DNA of 64,000 bases from UBA7328 sp965247965 (GCA_965247965.1 OZ252053.1:2542001-2606000); one strand, 5' to 3'. Shown: positions 36,423 through 46,092, counted from the first letter of the stretch. Numbers and translations: made by a program. Notes: generated by a model from the sequence alone, not told the origin.

Positions 36423-38016
36423 TTAAAAAATAGCCTGTATGTCTTGAAGTTGTTTTACACAATTAAGACTTATCTGTTCAGTCAAAGGGCTCGGGATGGT
36501 GAGTGCCTGAGCCTCGTTTTTCTTTTTCATCAGGGCTTGTACCATAAAGATGATTTTGTCACTGGTCAGGGGAGAGTTCAAAGTAGTTTTTAGACATTGA
36601 TCAACTGCGGAGGTTATTATTGAGGTAGATAAATGATGTTTGGTGGCGTAACTAATCACGTCAATAAATACCTTGGGTTGATCTGAAAAATATTGTTTGT
36701 AAAGTGCGATCAAATCGGTATCAGCCTGAAGAAAGGCTTCGCTGTTTGACAAAGCACCAGGCTTTACGGCTAATGTCTTCAGATAGTGCTCTATTTTAAT
36801 GAACCATTGATACTTACAGTGTCTTCTCTGATGAATGTCCACTACATCGCCATTTTTATCATAAATGTGAATGTGCAAAGGGTAAATTTTCACATCCACT
36901 ATGGGGCCGCGCAAGTTTTCAGGAATAGAATAGTGATTGGTATCAACCGAGATGGTGTGATACTTGTCTACTCTTAATGTCTGGATCAGGGCGGTATCAT
37001 AGGCTGAAACAGGCAGAACTGTCATATGAATTTTCTCCTCGCACACACGTTCAGCGAATGTTTTAGACTCACCTTTTGATTTTCTATTGTTAAGTCTGAT
37101 CAGTTTTTGCTTCAGGTGTCGATTAGCCGAATCGAGGTCGATAAACTCATCATTTTGAGCAAAGGCTTTGCGGCGCACATATTCAACACTTCGCTCTACA
37201 CGTCCCTTTTCATTGGCTCTATACACATTGCAAAAACGAATATCAAATTGATAGTATGTGCTGATTTTAAGTAGATCATCTGTAGGTTTCTTACCTGCCC
37301 GTTCGGTAGACGGGTCTGCATTTCGCATGGTAAATCTTGCTACTGCTGTACGCATATTGTCGTACACTATCTGTGATGGCACACCACCAATGTGGCTCAG
37401 ATAGTGTACATGAGCGTGCAAGAAACTGATCATAACTCGTGCCGCGTCACGCGGTATCCTGGCGGTAGTAAAGACGAGCCCATCGGTAATTGCTGTACCC
37501 ATTGGTAAATACAGCCAGCATCAATCTTTTCTGTTTTCCCTCTATTGTCAATTTAACTTCTGCCCAATCAAACTCACTGTTTTGCCCTGGGTCAATGTGC
37601 TGGCGTATGAAAATCTCCTGACCTTTTCTCAAGTGCTGTTTTACATATTCACATACCGTAGTATAGCTGATTTCAAAACCATCGGCGATCAGTGCCTCGT
37701 GCATGTCTATACGCCGCATGCATTGTTTGGCCAAACCCGAACAATGTTTGCGCTCATTATCTTTAACAAACTGATCTATCCTGGTTCGTATCTGTTGGGT
37801 AAGTTTGCGTTTGGTACGAGAAGAACAATCGTACCGAGGTGGATCCAAAATGCCTTTAGAAGAACGGTCCTGCAAAGAACGATTCTTCTCATATTCATCA
37901 ATATACTTCTTGACTGTATTGCGCGATAATCCCAGATCCTTACTGATCTTTCGTTGGGATATTCCCTGATCAAAATAGCGCAGAATAATATCTTGTTTTT
38001 GTAGCATAGTTATCAT
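36423..38016 (-). pseudogene. istA: IS21 transposase broken by a 22-bp palindrome
   Basis: The N-terminal part (38016 to 37456) has the helix-turn-helix SQRKISKDLGLSRNTVKKY and the start of the DDE core (DPGQNSEFDWAEVKLTI). It ends RQD-T-A-stop in the palindrome at 37434-37455. The rest (37433-36423; MISFLHAHVHYLSHIGGVPSQIVYDNMRTAV and on) is in a frame offset by one. Removing exactly 22 bases restores a single frame (RLYYRQDMISFLH). Without recoding the element has no full transposase. Confidence 0.9.
37434..37455 (-). repeat. 22-bp palindromic micro-insertion, copy B
   Basis: In istA sense: between codons GAT and ATG, core CCGCG-TGA-CGCGG then CACGAGTT. The insert starts at a codon boundary and puts TGA in frame (Asp-Thr-Ala-stop). 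Excision restores istA. Confidence 0.9.
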
Positions 38017-38054
38017 GTTTAATAGTGCAAAACTACTCGTGTTGCGTAAAAGTT

Positions 38055-39375
38055 CATACTACTGGACATTGGGGTTAAAATAATACAATGTCTTGAAATA
38101 AAGTAGGTTATATATTATAATAAAGTGGAATATATCATTATTGTTTGTAAAACAAACAATTAACAACAATGACAATTCCACTCGTAAGCGAAATAAAACC
38201 ATTTTTCTCAGGTTTTGAAGAACATGTAATAAAAAATTTTCTCACAACAGCCCAAGGTATATTATCAGCCAGGACGACGAATTTGAACATTGTAAAGGAT
38301 AAGCTCCCTGGAATACTCGAAAACCAACAAAACACCAAACCTGATTCGAATTATAAGAGGTTGATCCGTTTTTTCAATATGGATGATGCTGACAAGCAGG
38401 CATTGATTGAAGCTATATTATGTTTTAGTTTTTATTTGTTGAGACTCAAAGCGAAGAACATCAAATATTTGGCACTAGATGGTACGAGCTGGGAGAATGG
38501 CAACAAGAATATTCACTTATTAACATTGAGTGTAGTGGTCAATGGAGTAAGTATTCCAATATGGTGGGAAGACTTAGACAAGAAGGGTATGAGTAATTTT
38601 AATGAAAGACGAAAGGTGATAGACAAAGCCTGTAAATTATATAATCTGAAAGGTTTGATACTACTAGCAGATCGGGAGTACATCGGAGAAAGATGGTTTA
38701 AATATCTGGTAGACAAGGGGTTAGAGTTTGTAATTAGGTTAAAAAAGGGAATTTATAAAGGGTATGTGGACAACCAAAGGGGAAAGGATAAGACATTTTA
38801 TAAACACCAACATCTTCGATACATTGGTATTGAACGTGAAGCATTGAAAAAACGGTATCAAATCTGTGGAGTGTCTAAACAAATTGAAATCCTTGGAAAA
38901 AAATTTTCTTTTGTGATTTTTAAAAACCCCAAAAGTTCAGCCAACGAACCTCTGTTTTATTTCATATCTACATTGAAAGACAAAAGAAAAATAGTAAAGC
39001 TTTACCCTATTCGTTGGACTATTGAAACTTGCTTCAAACACTTAAAATCAAATGGTTTCAATTTAGAAGCTCTTAATTTTAAAGACTCTGGAAAAATAGA
39101 ATTGACAATGGGTATTGTAGTATTTATCTATGCCTTATGTATTGAACAGGGTCTAACCCAACTCAAGCACAAAAAGAAGAGTGATTGGAAGAAATATAAA
39201 AACGGATCGATCAACTTAGTCGTTTCCAAATTTAAAAAAGGACTATCCTTTTTAGAAATCAAATTCAACAACCTTAGAAATTTCATATGCTTTCTTTCTC
39301 ATTCCATTCGTTCTATCCCCAAACCCTCTTGGCTATTCTTTGAACCACAATTTATAGCTCATGTCCAGTAGTATG
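38055..39375 (+). mobile_element. IS4-family element A nested in IS4 element B
   Basis: A 1321-bp element with perfect 15-bp terminal repeats (CATACTACTGGACAT at 38055 and its complement ending at 39375) and a 9-bp target duplication GTAAAAGTT (38046-38054 and 39376-39384). It is the youngest layer of this nest. Confidence 0.92.
38169..39371 (+). CDS. IS4-family transposase of element A
   Basis: A 400-residue DDE transposase: first Asp in YLALDGTSWENG, second in LILLADREYIGERW, and the C-terminal Glu in YPIRWTIETCFKHLKSNGFNLE (a YREK-like region). Intact, starting at ATG 114 bp inside the left end. Confidence 0.9.
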   Translation: MTIPLVSEIKPFFSGFEEHVIKNFLTTAQGILSARTTNLNIVKDKLPGILENQQNTKPDSNYKRLIRFFNMDDADKQALIEAILCFSFYLLRLKAKNIKYLALDGTSWENGNKNIHLLTLSVVVNGVSIPIWWEDLDKKGMSNFNERRKVIDKACKLYNLKGLILLADREYIGERWFKYLVDKGLEFVIRLKKGIYKGYVDNQRGKDKTFYKHQHLRYIGIEREALKKRYQICGVSKQIEILGKKFSFVIFKNPKSSANEPLFYFISTLKDKRKIVKLYPIRWTIETCFKHLKSNGFNLEALNFKDSGKIELTMGIVVFIYALCIEQGLTQLKHKKKSDWKKYKNGSINLVVSKFKKGLSFLEIKFNNLRNFICFLSHSIRSIPKPSWLFFEPQFIAHVQ

Positions 39376-39491
39376 GTAAAAGTTTTCAAACTTAACATAA
39401 GTGGTTGATTATAAACAGTATAGGAAGGTTTTTTGATTTTAGGACTTGAATATTTTGAGTGATTTTGGCTATGTTTTAACAAAACTAGCCA

Positions 39492-40664
39492 ATGTATTCG
39501 GGAAAATATGTCTTTAGTCAAATCGTGTCCACCATTTCGAAGTATGAATTTCACAAATGTGTTGACAGATATAAAGGCGATTATCGAACAAAAGATTTTA
39601 ATTGCTGGCAACAATTTCTATACATGTTTTTCGGCCAGTTGACCTATCGAGAAGGAATTCGAGATATTATCAACTGCCTTGAAGCACATAAAAATAAAGT
39701 CTATCATCTGGGTATCACACAAGTAGTTTCTAATAGTTCATTAACTCGAGCAAACGAGAATAGAGATTGGAGAATCTGGGCGGACTTTGCAAATTATCTT
39801 ATCCAAATAGCACGCCCATTATATTTAAAAGATAATGAGTTTACGCTTGATTTAGACAATACTGTTTATGCACTGGATGCCTCAACCATTGACTTATGCT
39901 TGAGTGTTTTTCCCTGGGCTAGATTTCGCAAGAAAAAGGGAGCGGTAAAACTTCACACGCTACTGGATTTACGGGGTAATATTCCCGTTTTCATAGCGAT
40001 TACCGACGGTAAAGTACACGATGTCAACGTTTTAGATCAAATTATTTTCGAAGCTGGGGCATTTTATATTGTAGACAAAGGCTACTACGACTTTGACCGA
40101 TTGTATCAAATAGACCAGGCAAAATCCTTTTTCGTCATTCGTGCTAAACGAAATCTGAAGTTCAAACGAATATACTCTCGGCCAATCGATAAATCACAAG
40201 GTTTGAAATGCGATCAAACCATAAAACTGACGGGTAAAAAAAGCGCCAAAATGTATCCGGACAAACTCAGAAGGGTCAAGTATTTTGATGAAACAAAACC
40301 AAAGACTTATGTTTTCCTAACCAACAATTTTGAACTCGACGCTTTCACAATTACACTGCTTTACAAGAACAGATGGTACATAGAATTATTCTTTAAGTGG
40401 ATCAAGCAGCACCTTAAGATCAAAAAATTCTGGGGTCATTCTGAAAATGCAGTAAAAACACAAATATGGGTTGCGGTGTGCACCTATTTGCTTGTGGCCA
40501 TAACGAAACAGCACATCAACTCAAAGCTGACCCTTTACGAAATATTACAAATTCTGAGCATTTCAGTTTTTGACAAAACACCTGTAAATCAACTACTTAT
40601 GAAAAAATACCATCCAACTATCCAAAATAAATTTCATAACCAATTGACTATCTTTGACTTATGA
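39492..40664 (+). CDS. IS4-family transposase of element B
   Basis: A 390-residue transposase of a common Bacteroidota IS4 type (N-terminal FSQIVSTISKYEFHKCVDRYKGD). DDE residues are in YALDASTIDLCLSVF, AFYIVDKGYYDFDRL and YKNRWYIELFFKWIKQHLKIK. The gene is intact; element A sits upstream of it, close to the left end of element B, and probably removes its native promoter context. Confidence 0.9.
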   Translation: MYSGKYVFSQIVSTISKYEFHKCVDRYKGDYRTKDFNCWQQFLYMFFGQLTYREGIRDIINCLEAHKNKVYHLGITQVVSNSSLTRANENRDWRIWADFANYLIQIARPLYLKDNEFTLDLDNTVYALDASTIDLCLSVFPWARFRKKKGAVKLHTLLDLRGNIPVFIAITDGKVHDVNVLDQIIFEAGAFYIVDKGYYDFDRLYQIDQAKSFFVIRAKRNLKFKRIYSRPIDKSQGLKCDQTIKLTGKKSAKMYPDKLRRVKYFDETKPKTYVFLTNNFELDAFTITLLYKNRWYIELFFKWIKQHLKIKKFWGHSENAVKTQIWVAVCTYLLVAITKQHINSKLTLYEILQILSISVFDKTPVNQLLMKKYHPTIQNKFHNQLTIFDL

Positions 40665-40748
40665 CGCAACACTAGTGGTGCAAAACATATGATGGTTATG
40701 CATCATATCTGCCATGATAACTGGCTCAGTTTTCAACCGTAATCTACA

Positions 40749-41226
40749 TACTGTGGTCAATATAGCTCAGCTTCTTTCCTGCAAAATCTACAAATAGTTT
40801 TTCTCCTGATTTATGATCCAGGATACCACTGGCATCTATCTTCTTACTCCATTTGCGATAGTGGTGTACAAATTGGGTATATGCATATCCACCAGGTTGC
40901 TGTACTCTATATTCATACCACAGGTGTTGTAAGGTGCACCCGGTTTTGGTCAATTCATTTTTATAGTATTCAAACTTTGATGACAGTGCCTCATATCGAT
41001 TTTTATCCTTTGTATCCGAGGTGGGAAATAGATCTTCCAAGCCGGCATCATCAAGCGAAAGCAGCCCGCCGTAGTCCTGGCCCAGATCATCAAAAAACTT
41101 TACATAGTCATTGACTGTATTGCGACCGATTCCTAAATATGAAGCAACCTTACGATTGCTATATCCTTTTTGTTTGAGTTGTAATAGTTGTCTGATATCC
41201 ATAATGTTTCTTCTCTGTCCGGCCAT
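40749..41226 (-). pseudogene. istA: IS21 transposase fragment
   Basis: The N-terminal 157 or so residues of an IstA different from that in element A: helix-turn-helix SNRKVASYLGIGRNTVNDYVK and HKSGEKLFVDFAGKKLSYIDHS, where the first catalytic Asp (FVDFAGK) is found. It then meets the end of IS21 element A and stops. Confidence 0.88.
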
Positions 41227-41269
41227 GCTGATGTTCCTTTTTCAGCAAGGCTAGAACTATTATTCATTA

Positions 41270-41345
41270 TGGAAAGTGGCACTGTTTGGAGCGAAATGAC
41301 TGGCACTGTATGGAGCGAAATGGGTGGCACAGTTTGGAGCGTTAT
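41270..41345. repeat. Triple terminal motif of IS21 element B
   Basis: The motif TGGCAC-TGTTTGGAGCG recurs three times with minor changes (about 41275, 41299 and 41324), spaced roughly 24 bases apart near the element end. IS21 ends carry such multiple repeats as transposase-binding sites. Confidence 0.8.
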
Positions 41346-41443
41346 AGCCAACAGGTTGACTACAAATATGAAATTGAAAGCTTATGCTGGACTTTTTCAC
41401 CTAAATTGAATAACTTTTGAAGTCCTGACAAAAACTTTATTTT

Positions 41444-41887
41444 ATGCCGTTGTATATGGATCTCCATAAAGGATTGGAGGATATTTCCATTCCTGAATTA
41501 AAGAAAGGTCATTCAGCTGATCTTAAAGTTGAAAATAAGTATGGCATTAAATATTTAAAGTATTTCTTTAATCAAAAAGCTGGAACAGTTTTTTGTGTGA
41601 TCTGGGCTCCAAGTAAAGAAGCATGCGAAGCCGCGCACAGGGAAGCAATTGGATTTACAGCTTGCAGTATCATTGAAGTAAATCCGGGAGACTATGATTT
41701 GTTTATGGGAAAAGTGGAGGAAGATGAGACCGGTTTAGCCCAATATCTGATAGGTAGCCTTGATAGTGGAAATCGAATTGTCTTGTATATAGACCTGATA
41801 TGTAATCCAATTCATTTAGGTAGTCCCAAATATTTAAAATCCGCATCCTATCCTAACAAAATTATTCGTAGGGCGTTTAAAATTTTT
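41444..41887 (+). pseudogene. DUF4242/cyclase-like/AraC regulator, 5' part
   Basis: The first 148 codons of a gene split by nested insertions; the rest is at 45388-46092. This part starts MPLYMDLHKGLEDISIPEL, a DUF4242 (proposed nickel-binding) domain with EVNPGDYDLFMG, and then the start of a degenerate nucleotide-cyclase-like domain (GNRIVLYIDLICNP). The ORF appears to run to 41983, but from 41888 it reads the ISKra4 terminal repeat. Joining 41887 to 45388, after removing one copy of the 8-bp duplication AAATTTTT, restores RRAFKIFQGREIEDPQSG in one frame and a 382-residue protein. Confidence 0.85.
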
Positions 41888-41909
41888 GGGTGTATCCCAT
41901 TTTTTCGTT

Positions 41910-42911
41910 TCAGGCGGCTTTTCTCCCTAGGAACTCAGAGAGCCTATCCCATTGATTATTCATTCTCAAATTTCTCAAACTAATTATGTTGGTAACTCCT
42001 TTTGGAGTCCATCTTTGCCCTGACAATTTGCATCGCTTTTGCACCAATGTTCTATGGGCTGCTTCTATGGCACCACTTCCAATTTGTAGCCCTTTTTCTC
42101 TATATTTTGGATATTCCATCCTGTGAATGTTGTTGTTCAGATAGACCAATAATTTCTCTTTCTCTTCCTTCTTGTTTTCTGTTTTACACTCTATGTTTTC
42201 CACCATTGTTAATGCCTCTTGTCCTCCCTTTTCCAATAGCGTTTCCTTTATTGTGTCTAACCATTCTTTTCTCTTTTCTTTTCTATGTATCCCTACTTTT
42301 GCAAAGTCTGAAAAATGTTCTACGGCATGATAATAATCCAGTATTTGCAGAGCTTTTGGATATTCTGAACTAAACCAATCTCCCAACCATTTCGCTCCGT
42401 CTATTATTATGACCAGCCTATCTTTTATAACTTCGTAGGTATCCAGATATTCTGACATCTTTCGCTCAAATTCTTCATGCCCTCCTAAATGAAAACAATA
42501 CCATGATTCTTTGATAAAACTCCTTGTATCATTGAGTTTAAGTACTTCTTTACCTTTATAAACTCTACCTACTTTTACTTCTTTCCAATCACTGGGCCTG
42601 GTCAATACCATCCCTCCGTCTGCATGAGCATATACTATCTCATCAGACTTCACTTCTGGCTTACTTTGTTCCTCTCCTCTTTGCTCCTCAAGCCATTTTT
42701 CACTCTCTTCTCCAAGACTTTGACATACTCTATGTATGCTATTGTCGCTAACATCTAGTTGCATCGTCTTTTTTAGTAATTCACTGCTAGAATGGTAGCA
42801 TTCACTTTGTCCTACATACGCTGTGATATCTTTCACCATTGGACTCAGCTTTACTCCTTTGACATCTTCTACAAAACGATGTGAGTTGTCCAGTTCAAGT
42901 TTTCCGTAATA
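41910..42911 (-). pseudogene. ISKra4 transposase, main part, cut by IS66
   Basis: The main DDE frame (HADGGMVLTRPSDWKEVKVGRVY, IIDGAKWLGDWF, QILDYYHAVEHF, IGSGAIEAAHRTLVQKRCKLSGQRW) is intact from the IS66 border, with open codons upstream of the ATG at 42839 reading SIIGYYGKLELDNSHRF. It relates to element 1 but is clearly diverged. Its orfA is on the far side of the IS66 at 44458-44646. Confidence 0.85.
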
Positions 42912-42919
42912 ACCTATTA

Positions 42920-44452
42920 GTAACTACTCAGGAGGTAATATAACGAATAATAATAATGGAGTAAAAAGAGTTATAGGACAATCCAACTCGAACTAAAGAT
43001 AATAGGGCCGGATAAATTGGACTATTATCGAATCACGACTAACAAAACTGGAAAAAGAAAACCAACTTCTTCGAAAGGAGAATAAGTTTTTGCGTGAAGA
43101 GAATAAAATTCTATGCCAAGAGATTAGAGAACTTCGCGAAAAACTGGAATTAGTCCTTAGCCAACTGGCCAAAAAAGAGGTTAAAAAAGACAGCCACAAC
43201 AGCCACAACCCACCAAGCCAAGACAAGTCAACACATGAGAAAAAAAGTCTGCGTAAGAAAACAGGACGTAAATCAGGAGGACAAAAGGGTCATAAGGGTC
43301 ATTATCTTGCAATGACAGATAATCCTGATGAAAAGCACATAGTAAAAAGTGATTACTGTTCAAAATGTGGGGACACAATTGATCAGGAAAAGCAACAATT
43401 GGTATCGAAAAGACAAATAGTAGAAATACCTTCGATACGCCCCAGATACATTGAATATCAGCAGTATGGATGCCAGTGCGGGCGGTGTGGTCATCTTCAA
43501 AAAGGTAGTTTTCCCCAAGGGGTAAAAGCACCGATCCAATATGGTAGCAGCGTCATAGCACTGGTCAGCTATTTTAGCGTTTTCCATTATCTTCCCTTCC
43601 AAAGAATGACCCAGTTGTTCAAAGATATATTTCACTTGCCCATCAGTGAGGGAAGTGTACAGAACTTATTGAAAAAAGCAGCCCAAAAGGCTCGACCCAT
43701 ATACCATGCTATACTCCAACAAATCTTTTCATCGACTTACGTCGGTTCGGACGAAACATCTGCTAAAGTAAATGGCGACAAATGGTGGGTATGGGTGTGG
43801 CAAAATATGAAAAACACTTACATAAAAGCCACTGAAAGTCGAGGATTTATAAGTGTCCAGCAAATAATTGGCGATCACTTGTCCCACGCTACAATAGGGT
43901 CAGACCGCTGGGCAGCACAACTGAAAATGAAATCCAAATCCAAACAATTATGCATAGCTCACTTATTGAGAGACCTCATATTTTTGGAAGAATCGGAAAA
44001 CCAAGTTTGGGCCAGCCAATTTAAGTCCTTGTTAGAACATGCTTTAGCCTTGCGAAAAAGAACAGAACAAACTCAAACCTTTCAAACCAACCAAAAGGAT
44101 GCCTATAAATTGGAAAAAAGGCTTGATCGGCTACTGTTAAGGCATATCGAAAAAACCGAATTCCCAAAAACTCATTCTTTTCAAAAATCAATGTTAAAAA
44201 ACAGGAATTACATCTTTCCCTTTTTATACAATTCTGAAGTCCCACCGGACAACAATTCTTCAGAAAGGGCAATAAGAAATGTAAAAGTAAAACTAAAGGT
44301 CTCAGGACAGTTTAAATCGGGTCAGAATATATTTTGTGTCTTGCGTTCCTGCATCGATACATTAAAAAAAAGAGAGCTCAATGTTTTGGCCTATCTTTAC
44401 TGCATTGCCAAACTCCCTACTCAAAAGCATTGTTTGGTACCTGAGTAGTTAC
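42920..44452 (+). mobile_element. IS66-family element, copy 2
   Basis: Same 1533-bp element as 23346-24878, here flanked by the 8-bp duplication ACCTATTA (42912-42919 and 44453-44460). It landed in the ISKra4 element 2 transposase, three bases downstream of the A9 slippery run. Confidence 0.95.
43090..44448 (+). CDS. IS66-family transposase (TnpC type), copy 2
   Basis: 452 residues from a TTG; the same considerations on a longer N-terminus apply as for copy 1. Phe replaces Ser in NYIFPF, the only residue difference I find. Zinc-finger, DDE core and C-terminal motifs are intact. Confidence 0.93.
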   Translation: MREENKILCQEIRELREKLELVLSQLAKKEVKKDSHNSHNPPSQDKSTHEKKSLRKKTGRKSGGQKGHKGHYLAMTDNPDEKHIVKSDYCSKCGDTIDQEKQQLVSKRQIVEIPSIRPRYIEYQQYGCQCGRCGHLQKGSFPQGVKAPIQYGSSVIALVSYFSVFHYLPFQRMTQLFKDIFHLPISEGSVQNLLKKAAQKARPIYHAILQQIFSSTYVGSDETSAKVNGDKWWVWVWQNMKNTYIKATESRGFISVQQIIGDHLSHATIGSDRWAAQLKMKSKSKQLCIAHLLRDLIFLEESENQVWASQFKSLLEHALALRKRTEQTQTFQTNQKDAYKLEKRLDRLLLRHIEKTEFPKTHSFQKSMLKNRNYIFPFLYNSEVPPDNNSSERAIRNVKVKLKVSGQFKSGQNIFCVLRSCIDTLKKRELNVLAYLYCIAKLPTQKHCLVPE

Positions 44453-44457
44453 ACCTA

Positions 44458-44646
44458 TTATACTTTTTTTTTACGATAATCTTTTCCTGCCTCCCCTATG
44501 GTCTGTTCTATCACTTTTCGACTTAATTCTTTAAGAAGCTCGACCGATTTAGTTTCGAATTCATAAAAACTTTCTGCAGATTTCTCTTTAAGTTCTATCT
44601 CATCCAAAAGTTGGCTAAACTGATTCAGTAACTTAGCCTTGTCCAT
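44458..44646 (-). pseudogene. ISKra4 orfA of element 2, separated by IS66
   Basis: A 62-residue helical ORF (LLNQFSQLLDEIELKEKSAES) related to 33530-33742. Nine A on the coding strand (44472-44464) precede its stop. If the IS66 and one duplication are removed, a -1 slip at this run fuses it to the main transposase frame (RKKKSIIGYYGKLEL). Confidence 0.75.
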
Positions 44647-44705
44647 TTTAGATGTATTTTGGTTTACTCAAAGTTAAACCTTAATGCGAAATTTTGGGAT
44701 ACACC

Positions 44706-45378
44706 GTGCGTCCTGAAGCTCAAAAGTGAGCATGCTGTTTACCAGATGGAGGTATGGCCCTCCGAAGGCGGCTGGAAGGAGCAGCCTTCAAACCACCTTA
44801 TGGTGCTAAGGTAGTAATACCTGGGTACTGAGCGATAAGGAAAAGGCTTCGCTAAAGGAGTCAGGTGATCATTGAAAGAGTCGAACGAAAGTGAACCACT
44901 GATTAAGCAACGAAACACATTTAGTTGTACATCAAAACCGGGGATTGGTGTATTTCCCGGGAAGACCATAGCGGAAGACCTTCTTACTGGCTATGGGGTT
45001 ACCGTTGTAGAGGTGGCGAGACATCAATGAAGGGTGGTAAATAGAACAGGAGATTGCCCTACTGTAATGATAAGAGAGAAGGCACAATCCGTAGAGGAGA
45101 GGCCGAGCGTATCGAAGTGCAGAGGGTTACGGACTAACTCGTAGTAGTGATGAAGCATCTGTAATGGATGTGGATCGAAGGGGTTAGCATTGTTGGAATC
45201 TGTTATTGGTTCAACAACTAATAAGAATTAGGAGGATTGAATTAAAACAGATTGAAGTCTGGATAATACAGATTAGACAATGAAGAGCCGTATGAAGGGA
45301 GACTTTCACAGCCTGTCCCGAAAATCGGGATACGGTTCTGCGAGAGGCTTGGGGTGAAATTCCCCAGGTCTACTCGAC
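44706..45378 (+). mobile_element. ORF-less group II intron, copy 2
   Basis: Same 673 bp as 34736-35408. It is inserted between the penultimate and the last base of the ISKra4 element 2 terminal repeat (GGGATACACC | C). EBS1 candidate at 44947-44956 pairs with ATACACC upstream. Domain V-like hairpin with an extra stem at 45286-45338. No coding capacity. Confidence 0.87.
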
Positions 45379-45387
45379 CAAATTTTT

Positions 45388-46092
45388 CAAGGCCGGGAAA
45401 TTGAAGATCCCCAATCCGGAATGATGGCAGTCTTTACCATTAGCACTCAGGCCTTGAAATGTGCGCAAAATATTCAGGAAAAGATCTCCCAATGGATTAA
45501 AGCAAGAACTGGATATCATCTGGAACTAAAAATAGGATTAAGCGCCGGAAGCCCAGTTACTGAAAGAGATGAATTTTTTGGTGAGACAACCCAGCTTGCA
45601 GAGCGATTAAGTCAAATTGCCCCAAGAAATATGATTTTGATTTCTCCGTTGGTCAGGGAACTATCAAAAGACTCCCAATATTTTAAAAGCCCTTATATAA
45701 AAACGATATCTCTTTTCGATCAAAACTTTATAAACAGATTGCTGGAGGTACTGGAGGGAAGACTAAATGATCCAAAATACAATGTGGGAACCCTTTCAAA
45801 TGAATTAGGAATAAGCCGGCCTCAACTTTACCGGAAAATTATGTCTCTATCTGGGCTTTCTCCCAGTGACTTTATCAAGGAGGTGCGTTTGAAAAAAGTT
45901 ATTAAGCTTTTTAAAAATCAATACGGGAATATTTCGGAAAGCTCTTATGCAGTAGGTTTTAATGACCCATCTTATTTTTCCAAGTGCTTTCAGAGGAAGT
46001 TCAATATTGCACCTTCCCGTTATTGTCAATTGATCTCCGGTGAACTTTTATATTCCAACCAGAATACTAAGGAAAGCAAGGAAAGCATTTAA
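45388..46092 (+). pseudogene. DUF4242/cyclase-like/AraC regulator, 3' part
   Basis: Continuation of 41444-41887. It starts QGREIEDPQSGMMAVF, matching the second half of a class III cyclase-like domain (where active forms have a GDG-type motif, here absent), continues with GLSAGSPVTERDEFFGETTQLAERL, and ends in an AraC-type DNA-binding domain (VGTLSNELGISRPQLYRKI; SYAVGFNDPSYFSKCFQRKFNIAPSRY). A C-terminal fragment could still be made from the ATG at 45421, so a partial regulator may persist. Confidence 0.85.

Larger units (their letters stand above)
38034..40677 (+). mobile_element. IS4-family element B inside IS21 element A
   Basis: Terminal repeats TACTCGTGTTGCGT (38034) and the near complement ending CGCAACACTAGTG (40677), flanked by the 9-bp duplication GTGCAAAAC (38025-38033 and 40678-40686). 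It inserted just upstream of istA. Its own left end was later split by IS4 element A. Net length without the nested element is about 1.31 kb. Confidence 0.88.
35532..40748 (-). mobile_element. IS21-family element A, carrying nested IS4 elements
   Basis: Ends are 27-bp perfect inverted repeats starting TGTAGATTACGG (35532) and ending CCGTAATCTACA (40748). Inside the left end the motif CGGTTGAAAA-C/G-TGAGCCA occurs twice, as in the multiple binding repeats of IS21. Subtracting the nested 2644-bp IS4 element, its 9-bp duplication and a 22-bp palindrome leaves about 2.54 kb, the normal IS21 size. The flanks differ (intron on the left, another IS21 on the right) and share only TAC. Confidence 0.88.
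40749..41353 (-). mobile_element. IS21-family element B, 5' fragment
   Basis: Only the left end (in minus orientation) survives: terminal TGTTGGCTATAACGC at 41353, the repeated end motifs, and the first 160 codons of istA. The rest was lost and replaced by the intron fragment before IS21 element A inserted at the join. Confidence 0.8.
41888..45379 (-). mobile_element. ISKra4-family element 2, carrying IS66 and a group II intron
   Basis: Terminal repeats GGGTGTATCCC (41888) and GGGATACACC plus C (44696-44705 and 45379, split by the intron). The target duplication is AAATTTTT (41880-41887 and 45380-45387). Without the IS66 (1533 bp plus 8) and the 673-bp intron it is about 1.28 kb, like element 1. 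Layers: ISKra4 in the regulator gene, then IS66 and the intron into ISKra4. Confidence 0.92.

Noticed and set aside
41888..41983. C-terminal 32 residues of the apparent 179-residue DUF4242 ORF
   Set aside because: They are encoded by the ISKra4 terminal repeat and the end of its transposase gene in antisense.
23346..44452. The two IS66 copies as a composite transposon
   Set aside because: Each copy has its own perfect 8-bp target duplication, so they inserted independently and do not form one unit.
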